From Rhodococcus sp. 105337 (GTDB taxonomy: Bacteria > Actinomycetota > Actinomycetes > Mycobacteriales > Mycobacteriaceae), in contig NZ_JABAGQ010000015.1 of NCBI RefSeq assembly GCF_012844225.1, positions 1-64,000 of the forward strand: DNA of 64,000 bases, in the 5' to 3' direction. Below, piece after piece: positions 8,196 to 20,136 of the stretch. The position numbers and the translations under genes were made by a program. Position 1 is the stretch's first letter. Each line of letters starts with the position of its first letter. Under the pieces are notes generated by a model. It was not told the DNA's origin. It did not search any database and was given only the letters and a program-made list of their open reading frames with translations.

Positions 8196-8681
8196 TCAGT
8201 GCGCGGCGTGAGCGGCCGGCTCGACCAATTCGACGAGAACGCCGCCCGCATCCTTCGGGTGGAGGAAGTTGATGCGGGAGTCGGCGGTGCCGCGACGCGG
8301 GGCGTCGTACAGCAGCCGGACGCCGTTGGCTCGCAATGCGGCGGAGACCGCGTCGAGATCGGACACGCGGTATGCGAGCTGCTGCAATCCCGGACCGCTG
8401 CGGTCCAGGAACTTGGCGATCGTCGAATTCTCGTTCAGCGGAGCGAGCAGCTGGATCTGGGTCGCGCCCTCCGGACTGCCCGGCACGGACAGCATCGCTT
8501 CCCGGACACCCTGTTCCTCGTTGACCTCTTCGTGTGTGGACACGAGGCCGAGGTTCTCGGCGTACCACGTGAGAGCGGCATCGAGGTCGGGCACCGCGAT
8601 ACCGACGTGATCGATCGCGGTGACGAGCCCGGTCGCGAGAAGCGCAGCGGCCGGCGTGGAGGTGGGAGAGATCTCGGTCAT
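8196..8681 (-). CDS. mce: Methylmalonyl-CoA epimerase
   Basis: Interconverts (R)- and (S)-methylmalonyl-CoA, linking propionyl-CoA from odd-chain fatty acids, cholesterol and branched amino acids to succinyl-CoA. The 161-residue protein is a glyoxalase/VOC fold: [15 protein letters not shown] gives the first metal histidine, a second ligand region is [15 protein letters not shown], and VLVELVEP supplies the C-terminal glutamate. The first 18 residues are a non-conserved extension. It is the counterpart of Rv1322A and lies divergent from the thiolase gene, an arrangement conserved in mycobacteria, with 102 bases between the starts. Confidence 0.9.
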   Translation of the reverse strand: MTEISPTSTPAAALLATGLVTAIDHVGIAVPDLDAALTWYAENLGLVSTHEEVNEEQGVREAMLSVPGSPEGATQIQLLAPLNENSTIAKFLDRSGPGLQQLAYRVSDLDAVSAALRANGVRLLYDAPRRGTADSRINFLHPKDAGGVLVELVEPAAHAAH

Positions 8682-8695
8682 GTTCTAGACGGTAG

Positions 8696-8716
8696 CGTTA
8701 ACGTTGAATGCGTTCA
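8696..8716. promoter_or_regulatory. Dyads in the epimerase/thiolase divergent promoter region
   Basis: CGTTAACG (8696-8703) is a perfect 8-base palindrome and TGAA-TGCG-TTCA (8705-8716) an adjacent dyad. Both lie in the 102-base space between the divergent epimerase and thiolase starts, so they could be operators for a regulator of both genes. No specific regulator is recognised. Confidence 0.35.
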
Positions 8717-8783
8717 TATCGGGAGTGATGTTTCAGGCCCGGTTGGGCGCCCCACATTTCCCCGATCGTCGGAGGTCGTTTCC

Positions 8784-9974
8784 GTGAGCAGTTCTGTCAT
8801 CGTCGCCGGAGCCCGTACGCCCATGGGGCGCCTGCAGGGTTCACTCAAGGACCTCTCCGGCTCCGACCTCGGCGGCGTCGCGATCAAAGGCGCCCTCGAG
8901 AAGGCCGGCGTTGCGCCCGAACAGGTCGAGTACGTGATCATGGGGCAGGTTCTCACCGCGGGTGCCGGTCAGATCCCCGCGCGGCAGGCCGCAGTGGCCG
9001 CCGGCATTCCCATGGACGTGCCCGCGCTGACCATCAACAAGGTGTGCCTGTCGGGCATCAACGCGATCGCCATGGCCGATCAGATGATCCGTGCCGGCGA
9101 GTTCGACGTCGTCGTCGCCGGTGGGCAGGAGTCGATGAGCCAGGCGCCGCACATGCTCGAGAAGAGCCGTGCCGGATTCAAGTACGGCGATGTGACGCTG
9201 CGCGACCACATGGCGTACGACGGGCTGCACGACATCTTCACCGACCAGGCTATGGGCAACCTCACCGAGTCCGCCAACAGCGGAGAACGTTTCGTCTCGC
9301 GCGAGGAGCAGGATGCCTTCGCCGCGGCGTCGCACCAGAACGCGGCGCGCGCCTGGAAGGACGGCCTGTTCGACGAGGAGGTCGTGCCCGTCGCCATTCC
9401 GCAGCGCAAGGGCGACCCCATCATGTTCGCCGCCGATGAGGGAATTCGCGCCGACACCACCACCGAGTCCCTCGGCAGGTTGCGTCCGGCGTTCTCCAAG
9501 GACGGCACCGTGACGGCCGGTTCGGCCTCGCAGATCTCCGACGGTGCCGCTGCGGTCGTGGTGATGAGCAAGGACAAGGCCGAGGCACTCGGCCTGAGCT
9601 GGATCGCGGAGATCGGCGCCCACGGTGTGGTCGCCGGACCGGACTCGACGTTGCAGTCGCAGCCGGCCCGTGCGATCGCCAAGGCGTGCGAGCGCGAGGG
9701 TGTCGATCCTCAGGACCTCGATCTGATCGAGATCAACGAGGCTTTCGCGGCGGTGGGCATCGTCTCGGCCCGTGAACTCGGCATCGACGCCGACAAGGTC
9801 AACGTCAACGGTGGCGCCATCGCGCTCGGGCACCCCCTCGGCATGTCCGGTGCCCGCATCGCCCTGCACCTCGCGCTGGAGTTGAAGCGTCGCGGCGGTG
9901 GCATCGGCGCGGCTGCGCTGTGCGGCGGCGGCGGCCAGGGCGATGCGCTCATCGTTCGCGTGCCGAAGGCCTGA
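8784..9974 (+). CDS. Acetyl-CoA C-acetyltransferase (thiolase, FadA4-like)
   Basis: A type II thiolase that reversibly condenses or cleaves acetyl-CoA/acetoacetyl-CoA. The 396-residue length is normal. The nucleophilic cysteine is in [10 protein letters not shown] (about residue 89), the histidine in [11 protein letters not shown] (about 350), and the second cysteine in [12 protein letters not shown] (about 380). GTG 8784 is chosen because GGAGG sits 8 bases upstream and the product begins [13 protein letters not shown] as in the family; a much longer open frame upstream overlaps the divergent epimerase and is ignored. It corresponds to Rv1323 (fadA4). A strong hairpin terminator follows at 9990. 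Confidence 0.93.
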   Translation: MSSSVIVAGARTPMGRLQGSLKDLSGSDLGGVAIKGALEKAGVAPEQVEYVIMGQVLTAGAGQIPARQAAVAAGIPMDVPALTINKVCLSGINAIAMADQMIRAGEFDVVVAGGQESMSQAPHMLEKSRAGFKYGDVTLRDHMAYDGLHDIFTDQAMGNLTESANSGERFVSREEQDAFAAASHQNAARAWKDGLFDEEVVPVAIPQRKGDPIMFAADEGIRADTTTESLGRLRPAFSKDGTVTAGSASQISDGAAAVVVMSKDKAEALGLSWIAEIGAHGVVAGPDSTLQSQPARAIAKACEREGVDPQDLDLIEINEAFAAVGIVSARELGIDADKVNVNGGAIALGHPLGMSGARIALHLALELKRRGGGIGAAALCGGGGQGDALIVRVPKA

Positions 9975-9989
9975 CGCGCACTGAGCACG

Positions 9990-10024
9990 ATCACGGCCCC
10001 GGCGCACTCCGCCGGGGCCGTGAT
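9990..10024 (+). terminator. Hairpin terminator after the thiolase gene
   Basis: A perfect 14-bp GC-rich stem (9990-10003 with 10011-10024) with a 7-base loop, 16 bases after the thiolase stop, followed by GTCTCTC. It separates the thiolase from the next gene. Confidence 0.8.
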
Positions 10025-10075
10025 GTCTCTCACCCCCACTACGGGTCGTCGTAGTCCTCCGGCACAATGGGCGCC

Positions 10076-10435
10076 ATGACGAACATCTTCGACCTGTCCA
10101 CCCCCGCGAAGCGGTTCCGCCTCGTGGCGATCTGGGAAGCTGTGACGTGGCTCGCGCTCTTGATCGCCATGTTCTTCAAGTGGGTGCTCGGGTACGAAGA
10201 AGCGATCGCCATCCCGGGCATGGTGCACGGCGTGGCCGGTTTCATTCCGTTCGTTCTCATCGCGCTTCTCACCGCGTGGGCGCTGAAGTGGGACCTGAAG
10301 ACCACCTTCCTGGCGCTCGTCTCGAGTGTCCCGCCGTTCGGCACCATCGTCTTCGAGCGCTGGGCTGTGCGCACCGGCCGGCTCGCCGAACTCTCCGCGC
10401 CCGAAAGCGCCGAAAAAGTCGACACGGCTGCCTGA
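10076..10435 (+). CDS. DUF3817 small membrane protein
   Basis: A 119-residue integral membrane protein of the DUF3817 family, function unknown. Three hydrophobic segments are visible (WEAVTWLALLIAMFFKWVLG, MVHGVAGFIPFVLIALLTAW and VSSVPPFGTIVF). The conserved G-x-x-H pair around PGMVHGVAGF is the family hallmark. ATG 10076 (MTNIFDLSTPAKRFR) is favoured; ATG 10067 three codons earlier is possible. Neither has a good ribosome binding site. A second DUF3817 gene occurs at 33192-33572, and the two products are related but not close. It stands alone between the thiolase terminator and the thioredoxin gene. Confidence 0.8.
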   Translation: MTNIFDLSTPAKRFRLVAIWEAVTWLALLIAMFFKWVLGYEEAIAIPGMVHGVAGFIPFVLIALLTAWALKWDLKTTFLALVSSVPPFGTIVFERWAVRTGRLAELSAPESAEKVDTAA

Positions 10436-10477
10436 CCGCCCGGCACACCACCGCCCGGGCATGACAAACTGGAGAGC

Positions 10478-11416
10478 GTGACTCGACCCGGTTCCCGTCC
10501 AGCACGTTCCGCTGCCGCAGCCGCAGCAATGTCCGGCGCGGTGGATCTCGCGCCGCTCAAGGCGAGGGCCACCGCCCCACCGCCACCTCCGCCGAGTGCC
10601 GGTGCCTCCGGCGCAATCCCGTCGATCATCGACGTCACCGAAGCGACGTTCGAGGCCGAGGTTCTCGAGCGCTCGATGCAGGTGCCCGTGATCGTCGACC
10701 TCTGGGCGACGTGGTGCGAGCCCTGCAAGCAGCTGACCCCCTCCCTCGAGAAGCTTGCCGCAGAAGCCGGCGGCGAATGGGTGCTCGCGAAGGTCGATGT
10801 GGACGCCAACCCGCGGATCGCCCAGGCGTTCGGTGTGCAGTCGGTGCCCACCGTCGTCGCGATAGCAGCCGGGCAGCCTCTTGCCGACTTCCAGGGCGTC
10901 CAGCCCGAAGCCGCGCTCCGGCAGTGGCTCGACGCGATCCGCGAGGCCGTCGCCGGCAAATTGTCGGGGCCCCCGAGCGCCGACGGTGAACCGGCCGAAC
11001 AGCCCGTCGACCCGCGTTTCGAGGCTGCGGAGCAGGCTCTCGAGCAGGGCGATTTCGAGGGCGCCGAGGCCGCCTACCGGCTGATCCTCAACTCGGAGCC
11101 GAACAACACGGACGCGCAGGCCGCACTGCGGCAGGTCCGGTTCCTCGGCCGTGCGCAGCAACTCCCCGCCGACGCCGTCGAGCGCGCAGACGCGGCCCCG
11201 GCCGATCTCGACGCTCAACTGGCGGCGGCAGACGCCGAATTGTTCGCTCAGGACCCCGAAGCGGCGTTTGCACGCCTGATCGAATTCGTCCGTCGCAGCG
11301 CGGGTGACGAACGCACCGCGGCGCGTACCCGGCTGCTCGAACTGTTCGAGTTGTTCGACCCGGCAGAGGACTTCGTGGTCTCGGCTCGGCGCAAGCTCGC
11401 CATGGCGCTCTACTAG
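10478..11416 (+). CDS. Thioredoxin-domain TPR protein (Rv1324/CnoX-like)
   Basis: A 312-residue protein with a disordered Ala/Pro-rich N-terminus (residues 1-45), a thioredoxin fold with active-site WCEPCK at about residue 80, and a C-terminal helical region of TPR-like repeats. Such proteins (E. coli CnoX/YbbN family, M. tuberculosis Rv1324) act as redox-linked chaperone holdases that hand substrates to chaperonins or DnaK; that role is known for the family and inferred here. The CxxC pair is intact, unlike E. coli CnoX. GTG 10478 has GGAGAG just upstream. It ends in a hairpin shared with the convergent peptidase gene. Confidence 0.85.
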   Translation: MTRPGSRPARSAAAAAAMSGAVDLAPLKARATAPPPPPPSAGASGAIPSIIDVTEATFEAEVLERSMQVPVIVDLWATWCEPCKQLTPSLEKLAAEAGGEWVLAKVDVDANPRIAQAFGVQSVPTVVAIAAGQPLADFQGVQPEAALRQWLDAIREAVAGKLSGPPSADGEPAEQPVDPRFEAAEQALEQGDFEGAEAAYRLILNSEPNNTDAQAALRQVRFLGRAQQLPADAVERADAAPADLDAQLAAADAELFAQDPEAAFARLIEFVRRSAGDERTAARTRLLELFELFDPAEDFVVSARRKLAMALY

Positions 11417-11438
11417 AACTCCACGACCGACCACACGT

Positions 11439-11476
11439 GTGTAACGGCCGCTGCCTACCGGTAGCGGCCGTTACAC
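11439..11476. terminator. Bidirectional terminator between thioredoxin and metallopeptidase genes
   Basis: A perfect 14-bp stem (11439-11452 with 11463-11476) lies between convergent genes. It includes the stop codon of the minus-strand peptidase (11455-11457). It could terminate both transcripts, although neither side has a long T run. Confidence 0.7.
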
Positions 11477-12906
11477 GCTGCTTCACCGCCGAGCACGCCG
11501 GTGCGGAACGCGTCGACCCGTGAGAAACCACTGGGGACCGTGTTGCCGTTGACGTCGCTCGCGGCCAGGCCGTCGGTGAGCAGACCGGACACCGCCTCGT
11601 CGAGGTCACCGGGGGAGAGCCACACCATGTTCGCGTCGGGCCCCACCTCGGCCGCGAGCGGGCTCATCGGGCTCAGCGCGGCGCTGATCACGCCCGACAG
11701 ACATGCCGCGCGGAGCGCCGTGCGAGGCTCGGTCAGCGATTGACCGTTCGCGTGCTGGACAGCCAGCGCATACCGCGACGCGATCAGCACGTACGCGTTG
11801 TAGTCGCCGCGGACATCGGCGCTGAATTCGTTGCCGGAGGAGTCCTCCGGTGTGCTGCGCTCGGTGAGCGCGGCGAGGTCCACTCCGATCGTGTTCGTGG
11901 CAGGGCAGTACGACACCGGGGAGGTGAACGCGGCGTCCGCACACGCGAGTTCGGCTCCCGAAAGATCCAGTGCCGGCGGGTCTGCCAGCTCGAATACGCG
12001 CTCGAACGACCGGAAGATGAGGTCGACGGAGTCCGCGGTGACCGGAAGCTCGCCGTCGTCGCTGCCGTCGAAGTATTGCGGCAGGTCCGCGCGGCGGGTC
12101 TCCACCTCCGCGGCGTCGATCTCCGCGCACGCCGCGGCGCCGTCGGTGAAGCCGATCTGGACGGCGGTGACCCGCTCGAACGCCGAACCGTGGATGGAAT
12201 CCGGATCGTTGGGATCGGTGTCGCGGAACAGCACCATCGACGCGAGCACCTTGTTGAGGCCGTCCGAGGTGTTGAGTTCGAAATGCGCCGCACGCCCCTC
12301 GGCGACGTGTCGCATGAACGCACCGGCGAAACAATCGGCCTGCTGTTCGAACACGATGCCGGGGTCGTCGTCGGCGATCAGGCCCGCCGTGTACTGGATC
12401 GCGTGACCGTACTCGTGCGCGAGGACCATGACGGCCGCCATCGGGCCGAAGTCCTCGATCAACTGGGGCATCAGATAGGAGCGGTCCCATCCGATGACGT
12501 CGCCGAAACTGCAATACGCCGCATTGACGAAGTCGAACGTCGGTTCCCCGCAGAACCGGGGGCCGCGCCGTTGGGAGGGATCCCACGACATGATGGTGGA
12601 CACCGGCTCGAACGAACCCTTCGCGATCGTTCCGAACTCTCCACGCCAGTAGTCCTCGATATCGCCGATCGCGTTGCCCGCGAGAGTGTCGATGGGACCA
12701 CCGTCGGTGTTCTCGATGACGACCCCGGCGTCGGGAACCCCGTCACGGGGCCCGCTGTACCCGCTCGTGACGGGCAGGCCGGCGACCGTGAAGGGGTTGT
12801 CGTAGACCGACACGGGCGTGCCGTCGATCTGTTGCGCACACCCTGCCAGCAGAACCATCGCGATCACCGGCACCGCCACCCGCTCGAACCGGCGTGTCCG
12901 TCTCAC
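11455..12906 (-). CDS. Zinc metallopeptidase lipoprotein (LpqM-like)
   Basis: A secreted, lipid-anchored metallopeptidase of 483 residues. The signal peptide ends in the lipobox MVLLAGC (Cys22), and the mature enzyme has the zinc motif HEYGH (about residue 164) with a later Glu in FEQQADCFAGAF, the usual neutral zinc metallopeptidase pattern. Six or more further cysteines suggest disulphides outside the membrane. Substrate is unknown. M. tuberculosis LpqM is a comparable lipoprotein peptidase, but I cannot tell orthology from family similarity. It lies 30 bases downstream of glgB on the same strand, so glgE-glgB transcripts may read into it. Confidence 0.8.
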   Translation of the reverse strand: MRRTRRFERVAVPVIAMVLLAGCAQQIDGTPVSVYDNPFTVAGLPVTSGYSGPRDGVPDAGVVIENTDGGPIDTLAGNAIGDIEDYWRGEFGTIAKGSFEPVSTIMSWDPSQRRGPRFCGEPTFDFVNAAYCSFGDVIGWDRSYLMPQLIEDFGPMAAVMVLAHEYGHAIQYTAGLIADDDPGIVFEQQADCFAGAFMRHVAEGRAAHFELNTSDGLNKVLASMVLFRDTDPNDPDSIHGSAFERVTAVQIGFTDGAAACAEIDAAEVETRRADLPQYFDGSDDGELPVTADSVDLIFRSFERVFELADPPALDLSGAELACADAAFTSPVSYCPATNTIGVDLAALTERSTPEDSSGNEFSADVRGDYNAYVLIASRYALAVQHANGQSLTEPRTALRAACLSGVISAALSPMSPLAAEVGPDANMVWLSPGDLDEAVSGLLTDGLAASDVNGNTVPSGFSRVDAFRTGVLGGEAACNGRYR

Positions 12907-12936
12907 GTTGTGGTGCTCCTGTCGTCGAATGCGGGT

Positions 12937-15143
12937 TTACCCCCGCAGCGACAACCAGATGGCACCGTGCGCGGGCAACGTGACCCGAGCCGACGCGGGA
13001 CGTCCGTGCCACGAATGCTCCGTGGCCTCCACCGCACCGAGGTTTCCGGTGCCGTGACCCTGATAAGCGGTCGCGTCCGTGTTGAGAATTTCTTCCCACG
13101 TGCCGGGTTCGGGTAAACCGACACGATAGTCCGCGTGAGTGCTGCCGGAGAAGTTGTGCAGGCACGCGACGACCGAGCCGTCACTGCCGAACCGCAGAAA
13201 GCTCAGCACGTTGTTGTGCGCGTCGTTCGCGTCGATCCACGAGTAACCCTCGGGTGAACTGTCGAGCGTGTACAGCGCGGGGTGCGCACGATAGGTCCGG
13301 TTGAGGTCGCCGACGAGCCGCTGGATGCCGCTGTGGAGTGGCTGGTCGAGCTGCCACCAGTCCAGTCCGCGTTCCTCCGACCACTCGGCGACCTGACCGA
13401 ACTCCTGACCCATGAACAGCAATTGCTTGCCCGGGTGTGCCCACATGTAGGCGAGCAGTGACCGGAGACCCGCGGCGCGGGTGTCGTCGTCGCCCGGCAT
13501 CCGGGTCCACAGTGTGCCCTTGCCGTGCACGACCTCGTCGTGGCTGATGGGCAGCACGAAGTTCTCGCTCCACGCGTACATCAGCGAGAACGTGATTTCG
13601 TGGTGGTGGAAGGTGCGGTGCACGGGGTCGCGCGACAGGTAACCGAGCGTGTCGTGCATCCAGCCCATGTTCCATTTCATGGTGAACCCGAGTCCGCCGA
13701 CGTTCGTCGGGCGGGTGACACCGGGCCACGACGTGGACTCCTCGGCCACCGTCACGACCCCGGCATGCTGCTTGTGGATCGTCGCGTTCAGTTCCTGGAG
13801 GAATCCGACCGCCTCGAGGTTCTCGCGACCGCCGTAGATGTTGGGGGTCCAGCCGCCCGCGGGCCGCGAGTAGTCGAGATAGAGCATGGAGGCGACCGCA
13901 TCGACACGCAGCCCGTCGATGTGGAACTCCTCGATCCAGTACAGCGCGTTCGCGACCAGGAAGTTCCGGACTTCGGCTCGTCCGTAGTCGAAGACGTAGG
14001 TACCCCAGTCCAGTTGCTCACCGCGCTGCGGATCGGCGTGCTCGTACAGCGCCGTTCCGTCGAATCGCGCGAGTGCCCATTGATCCTTGGGGAAGTGGGC
14101 CGGAACCCAGTCCATGATGACGCCGATACCTGCGGCGTGAAGCCGGTCGACGAACTCGCGGAAATCGTCGGGTGTGCCGAAACGCGAGGTCGGGGCGTAG
14201 TAGGACGTGACCTGATAGCCCCAGGACCCGCCGAACGGGTGCTCGGCGACGGGAAGCAGTTCCACGTGCGTGAAACCCGTCTCGAGGACGTACTCGGCAA
14301 GCTGGTCCGCCATTTCGAGGTAGGTCAGGCCGGGGCGCCAGGACCCGAGATGTACCTCGTACACGGCCATCGCCTCGCGCACGGGTTCGGAGGTCGCGCG
14401 GGCGGCGATCCAGTCGTCGTCGCGCCAGGTGTGGCTGCTCTCGGTGACACGGGAGGCGGTCGCCGGCGGCACCTCGGCAGCGAACGCCATCGGATCGGCC
14501 TTGTCGAGCACCGAACCGTCGTGACCGTGGACCCGGTACTTGTACAGGTCGCCCGGTCCGACTCCGGGGATGAAGACCTCCCACACTCCGCTGGAACCGA
14601 GCACCCGCATCGGTGCGGTTCGTCCGCCCCAGCCGTCGAAGTCGCCGACGACGGTCACGCCGCGTGCGTTCGGAGCCCACACGGCGAAGGACGTCCCTGC
14701 GACGGGGCCGTCCGGGGTGTCGTAGTGCTGCGGGTGCGCGCCGAGGATCTCCCACAGCCGCTCGTGCCGTCCCTCGTTGAACAGGTGACGGTCGAGTTCG
14801 CCGAGCGTCGGCAGGAACCGGTATCCGTCGGCGACGACGACGGTGTGGTCGAACGGGTACGTCACGACGAGGCGGTAGTCGGCCAAGTCGAATTGCGGGA
14901 CCAGTGCGCTGAAGACGTCGTGGCCCACCGGTTCGAGCGGGTAATCGATACCGCCGATCCGCGCGGCAACCTTCTCCGCGCCCGGACGCAACGTGCGCAC
15001 GACCGTGCCCTCCGGATGCGGGTGTGCGCCGAGGACGGAGTGGGGGTCGTGGTGCTCACCGGCGGCCAGTCGCGCGAGGTCTTCCGGGCGCGGACTGTGC
15101 CGCCGCCGCGGTGGTTCCTCGGAGGAAGTCGGTGGGGGCACTG

Positions 15144-15147
<4 letters not shown>
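12937..15147 (-). CDS. glgB: 1,4-alpha-glucan branching enzyme GlgB
   Basis: Transfers alpha-1,4 chains to alpha-1,6 positions to branch glycogen and related glucans. It is 736 residues, with the two N-terminal CBM48-like modules ([27 protein letters not shown]), a GH13 barrel and a C-terminal beta domain. The nucleophile Asp is in [11 protein letters not shown], the acid Glu in [10 protein letters not shown], and the third carboxylate in [14 protein letters not shown] 15147 is set by AGGAG 7 bases upstream and by a four-base overlap (GTGA) with the glgE stop. An open frame running further to 15525 is only read-through of the glgE end. Its tight coupling to glgE matches the GlgE pathway, where GlgB branches the maltosyl polymer. 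Confidence 0.95.
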
Positions 15148-17162
<2,015 letters not shown>

Positions 17163-17552
17163 GCTTGCTCCGTTCCGTACGGGACCGGGACGTACCCGGG
17201 CCGGGGCGTACTGCGGCCGTAGTTCGTGTCAACCGTAATGGAGGCGGCGGCACGGGGCCGATCATGTGGTGGTGACCTCGGGGATACCCGGTAACCGATG
17301 TGACGAACCGTATCGGTTACCCACGGTTCACCGCGCGTGACTCCTGGGCAACACGGACTTCCCTAACGTCTCCGGGGTGAAGTTCGACCGGTCTGCGGAG
17401 CCACACCGAAAGGGCGTACACGATGGGCACAGGCGGCGGGAACGGCCGGAATTGTCGGGCCTGTTCGGTTGTGGACGGGAATGTGCTCTGCGGCTTGTCG
17501 GTTCCGGCACCGGAGGCACCGCACACCGGCGGACATGAGTAGGCTTCCCAGA
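17163..17552. other. glgE/glgP divergent intergenic region
   Basis: About 390 bases with no gene I can support. It must hold promoters for glgE (leftward) and glgP (rightward). The only clear structure is the 10-bp inverted repeat at 17290-17321, annotated separately. Small frames here lack coding character. Confidence 0.6.
17290..17321. promoter_or_regulatory. 10-bp inverted repeat between glgE and glgP
   Basis: GGTAACCGAT (17290-17299) and ATCGGTTACC (17312-17321) form a perfect dyad with a 12-base spacer. The half-sites are about one and a half helical turns apart and no T run follows, so it looks more like an operator for a dimeric regulator of both divergent glucan genes than a terminator. 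The regulator is unknown. Confidence 0.55.
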
Positions 17553-20129
17553 GTGAAAGCCTTGCGTCGGTTCACCGTACGAGCCCACCTTCCCGAGCGC
17601 CTCGCCGCGCTGGGGACTCTGACCTCCAACCTGCGGTGGTCGTGGCACCCGGAGACCCAGGATCTCTTCGCCGCCGTCGATCCCGAACTGTGGGAGCGAT
17701 GCGGAAGCGACCCCGTCCGACTGCTCGGCGAGGTCCCGCCGGAGCGCCTCGACGCGCTCGCCGAGAACCAGGAGTTCCTCTCCCGGCTCGACGCCGCCGC
17801 GGCAGACCTCGACCACTATCTGGCCCGGCCCCGATGGTATCAGCAACAGCAGGAGCGCGGGACCGCCGTGCCCGAGGGCATCGCCTACTTCTCGATGGAG
17901 TTCGGTGTCTCCGAAGTTCTGCCGAACTACTCCGGGGGACTCGGCATCCTCGCCGGTGACCACCTCAAAGCGGCCTCCGACCTCGGTTTGCCGCTGATCG
18001 GCGTCGGATTGCTCTACCGCTCCGGCTATTTCCGGCAGTCGCTCAGCGCCGACGGCTGGCAGGTCGAGCATTACCCTGCCTACGACCCGCAGGGACTGCC
18101 GATCAAGCTGCTCACCGAAGCCGACGGCACCACGGCGCTCGTCCAGGTGGAGATCCCGGGCGGCCGCACGCTCGACGCGCGGGTGTGGATCGCCCAGATC
18201 GGCCGGGTGCCGCTGCTGCTGCTCGACTCGGACATCGCGAGCAACGACGAACAACTCCGCGGCGTCACCGACCGGCTCTACGGAGGCGACCAGGACCACC
18301 GCATCAAACAGGAAATCCTGGCCGGGATCGGTGGGGTCCGCGCCGTCCGCGCGTACACCCGCATCCACGGCCTGCCCGACCCCGACGTGTTCCACATGAA
18401 CGAGGGGCACGCGGGATTCCTCGGTGCCGAGCGCATCCGGGAACTCGTCACCGGCAGCGGCCTCGATTTCGACGAAGCGCTTGCCGCGGTCCGCGCCGGA
18501 ACGGTCTTCACCACCCACACCCCCGTGCCCGCCGGCATCGACAGATTCCCGATCGAGCTTGTGCGCCATTACTTCTCGGGGCGTAACGGCGAAAACGAGT
18601 CGGCACTCCTTCCGGGCCTGACCGTCGACCGCATTCTCGCTCTCGGCCGCGAGTCGAACCCCGACGTCTTCAACATGGCTCACCTCGGGCTGCGGCTCGG
18701 CCAGCGCTGCAACGGCGTATCGAAACTGCACGGCGAAGTCAGCCGGCACATGTTCGAAGAGTTGTGGCCCGGTTTCGACGCCACCGAGGTCCCGATCGGG
18801 TCGGTCACCAACGGCGTCCACGCGCCCACCTGGGCGGCACGCGAATGGCTGGCACTGGCCGACCGGCTGGCAGGGCCGGATCTCGTCGAGGAATCGCGCG
18901 GCTGGGAACTGCTCCAGACGGTCGACGCCAAGGAACTGTGGGACATGCGCAACGACTTGCGCGGGATGCTCGTCCGCGAAGTGCGGCGTCGTCTGCGGAA
19001 CTCGTGGATCGAACGCGGCGCGACCGACGCCGAACTGGGCTGGGTCGATTCGGTGTTCGACCCCGACGTGCTCACCATCGGTTTCGCGCGACGCGTGCCC
19101 ACCTACAAGCGCCTGACCTTGATGCTGCGCGACCCGGAACGGTTGCGCGCGCTGCTGCTCGACCCCGAGCGGCCACTGCAACTGGTCGTCGCCGGCAAGA
19201 GTCACCCCGCCGACGACGGCGGCAAGGCGCTCATTCAGCAGGTCGTGCGATTCGCCGACGAGTACGGTGTCCGTCACCGCGTGGTGTTCCTGCCCGATTA
19301 CGACATATCGATGGCGCGCTACCTCTACTGGGGCTGCGACGTCTGGCTCAACAACCCGCTGCGACCGCTCGAGGCCTGTGGCACGTCGGGGATGAAGTCG
19401 GCACTCAACGGCGGCCTCAACCTGTCCATCCGCGACGGATGGTGGGACGAGATGTACGACGGTGAGAACGGCTGGGCGATTCCGACCGCGGACGGGGTCG
19501 ACGATGAGCGCCGCGACGACCTCGAGGCGGGTGCGCTGTACGAACTGCTCGAGCGTTCGGTCCTGCCGCGCTTCTACGATCGCGACATCGACGGGGTGCC
19601 CGGCCGGTGGATCGAGATGGTGCGGCACACCCTCGAAAACCTGGGACCCAAGGTGCTCGCGTCCCGCATGGTGCGCGACTACGCCGTCGACTACTACATT
19701 CCGGCAGCGGAGTCGGCGCGGACCGTCGCGGCCGACAACTTCGCCGGTGCGAAGGCTGTCGCCGAGTACCGGGAGCGCCTCGAAGCAGCGTGGCCCGGAG
19801 TGCGGGTCGCACACGTCGACACGGAGGGACTGCCCGAGGTTCCCGAGATCGGTGCACGGCTCGCGGTGACTGCTCACGTCGATCTCGGTGAGCTCACGTC
19901 CGGCGACGTCGAAGTTCAGGCCGTGATCGGCCGGGTCGGGTCGGACGACACGCTCAGCGATATCGTGTCCGTCCCGATGTCCCACACCGGCAGCGGATCG
20001 CTCGGCGACGTGTTCGAGGCCGACGTCCGGCTGCCGTTGGCCGGGCCCGTCGGTTACACCGTGCGAGTGTTGCCGCACCACGATCTGCTCGCCTCGCCGG
20101 CCGAGTTCGGGATGGTCGTGCTGCCCTGA
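17553..20129 (+). CDS. glgP: Glycogen/alpha-glucan phosphorylase
   Basis: Releases glucose-1-phosphate from the ends of alpha-1,4-glucan; in mycobacteria it works with the GlgE system. This is a GT35 enzyme of the shorter actinobacterial type, about 858 residues. The PLP-binding lysine is in CGTSGMKSALNGGLNLS, and the FSMEFGVSEVLPNYSGGLGILAGD and HMNEGHAGFLGAERIREL blocks are hallmark segments. GTG 17553 matches the common family start (KALRRFTVRAHLPERL). ATG 17535 would add MSRLPR and is a real alternative. The last 90 or so residues form a beta-rich appendix after the catalytic region. It is divergent from glgE-glgB. Confidence 0.93.
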   Translation: MKALRRFTVRAHLPERLAALGTLTSNLRWSWHPETQDLFAAVDPELWERCGSDPVRLLGEVPPERLDALAENQEFLSRLDAAAADLDHYLARPRWYQQQQERGTAVPEGIAYFSMEFGVSEVLPNYSGGLGILAGDHLKAASDLGLPLIGVGLLYRSGYFRQSLSADGWQVEHYPAYDPQGLPIKLLTEADGTTALVQVEIPGGRTLDARVWIAQIGRVPLLLLDSDIASNDEQLRGVTDRLYGGDQDHRIKQEILAGIGGVRAVRAYTRIHGLPDPDVFHMNEGHAGFLGAERIRELVTGSGLDFDEALAAVRAGTVFTTHTPVPAGIDRFPIELVRHYFSGRNGENESALLPGLTVDRILALGRESNPDVFNMAHLGLRLGQRCNGVSKLHGEVSRHMFEELWPGFDATEVPIGSVTNGVHAPTWAAREWLALADRLAGPDLVEESRGWELLQTVDAKELWDMRNDLRGMLVREVRRRLRNSWIERGATDAELGWVDSVFDPDVLTIGFARRVPTYKRLTLMLRDPERLRALLLDPERPLQLVVAGKSHPADDGGKALIQQVVRFADEYGVRHRVVFLPDYDISMARYLYWGCDVWLNNPLRPLEACGTSGMKSALNGGLNLSIRDGWWDEMYDGENGWAIPTADGVDDERRDDLEAGALYELLERSVLPRFYDRDIDGVPGRWIEMVRHTLENLGPKVLASRMVRDYAVDYYIPAAESARTVAADNFAGAKAVAEYRERLEAAWPGVRVAHVDTEGLPEVPEIGARLAVTAHVDLGELTSGDVEVQAVIGRVGSDDTLSDIVSVPMSHTGSGSLGDVFEADVRLPLAGPVGYTVRVLPHHDLLASPAEFGMVVLP

Positions 20130-20136
20130 GACCGGA

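Noticed and set aside
8073-8783. The N-terminal 237 codons of the long frame leading into the thiolase gene
   Set aside because: They lie over the epimerase gene on the other strand. The thiolase has a strong ribosome binding site and family start at 8784.
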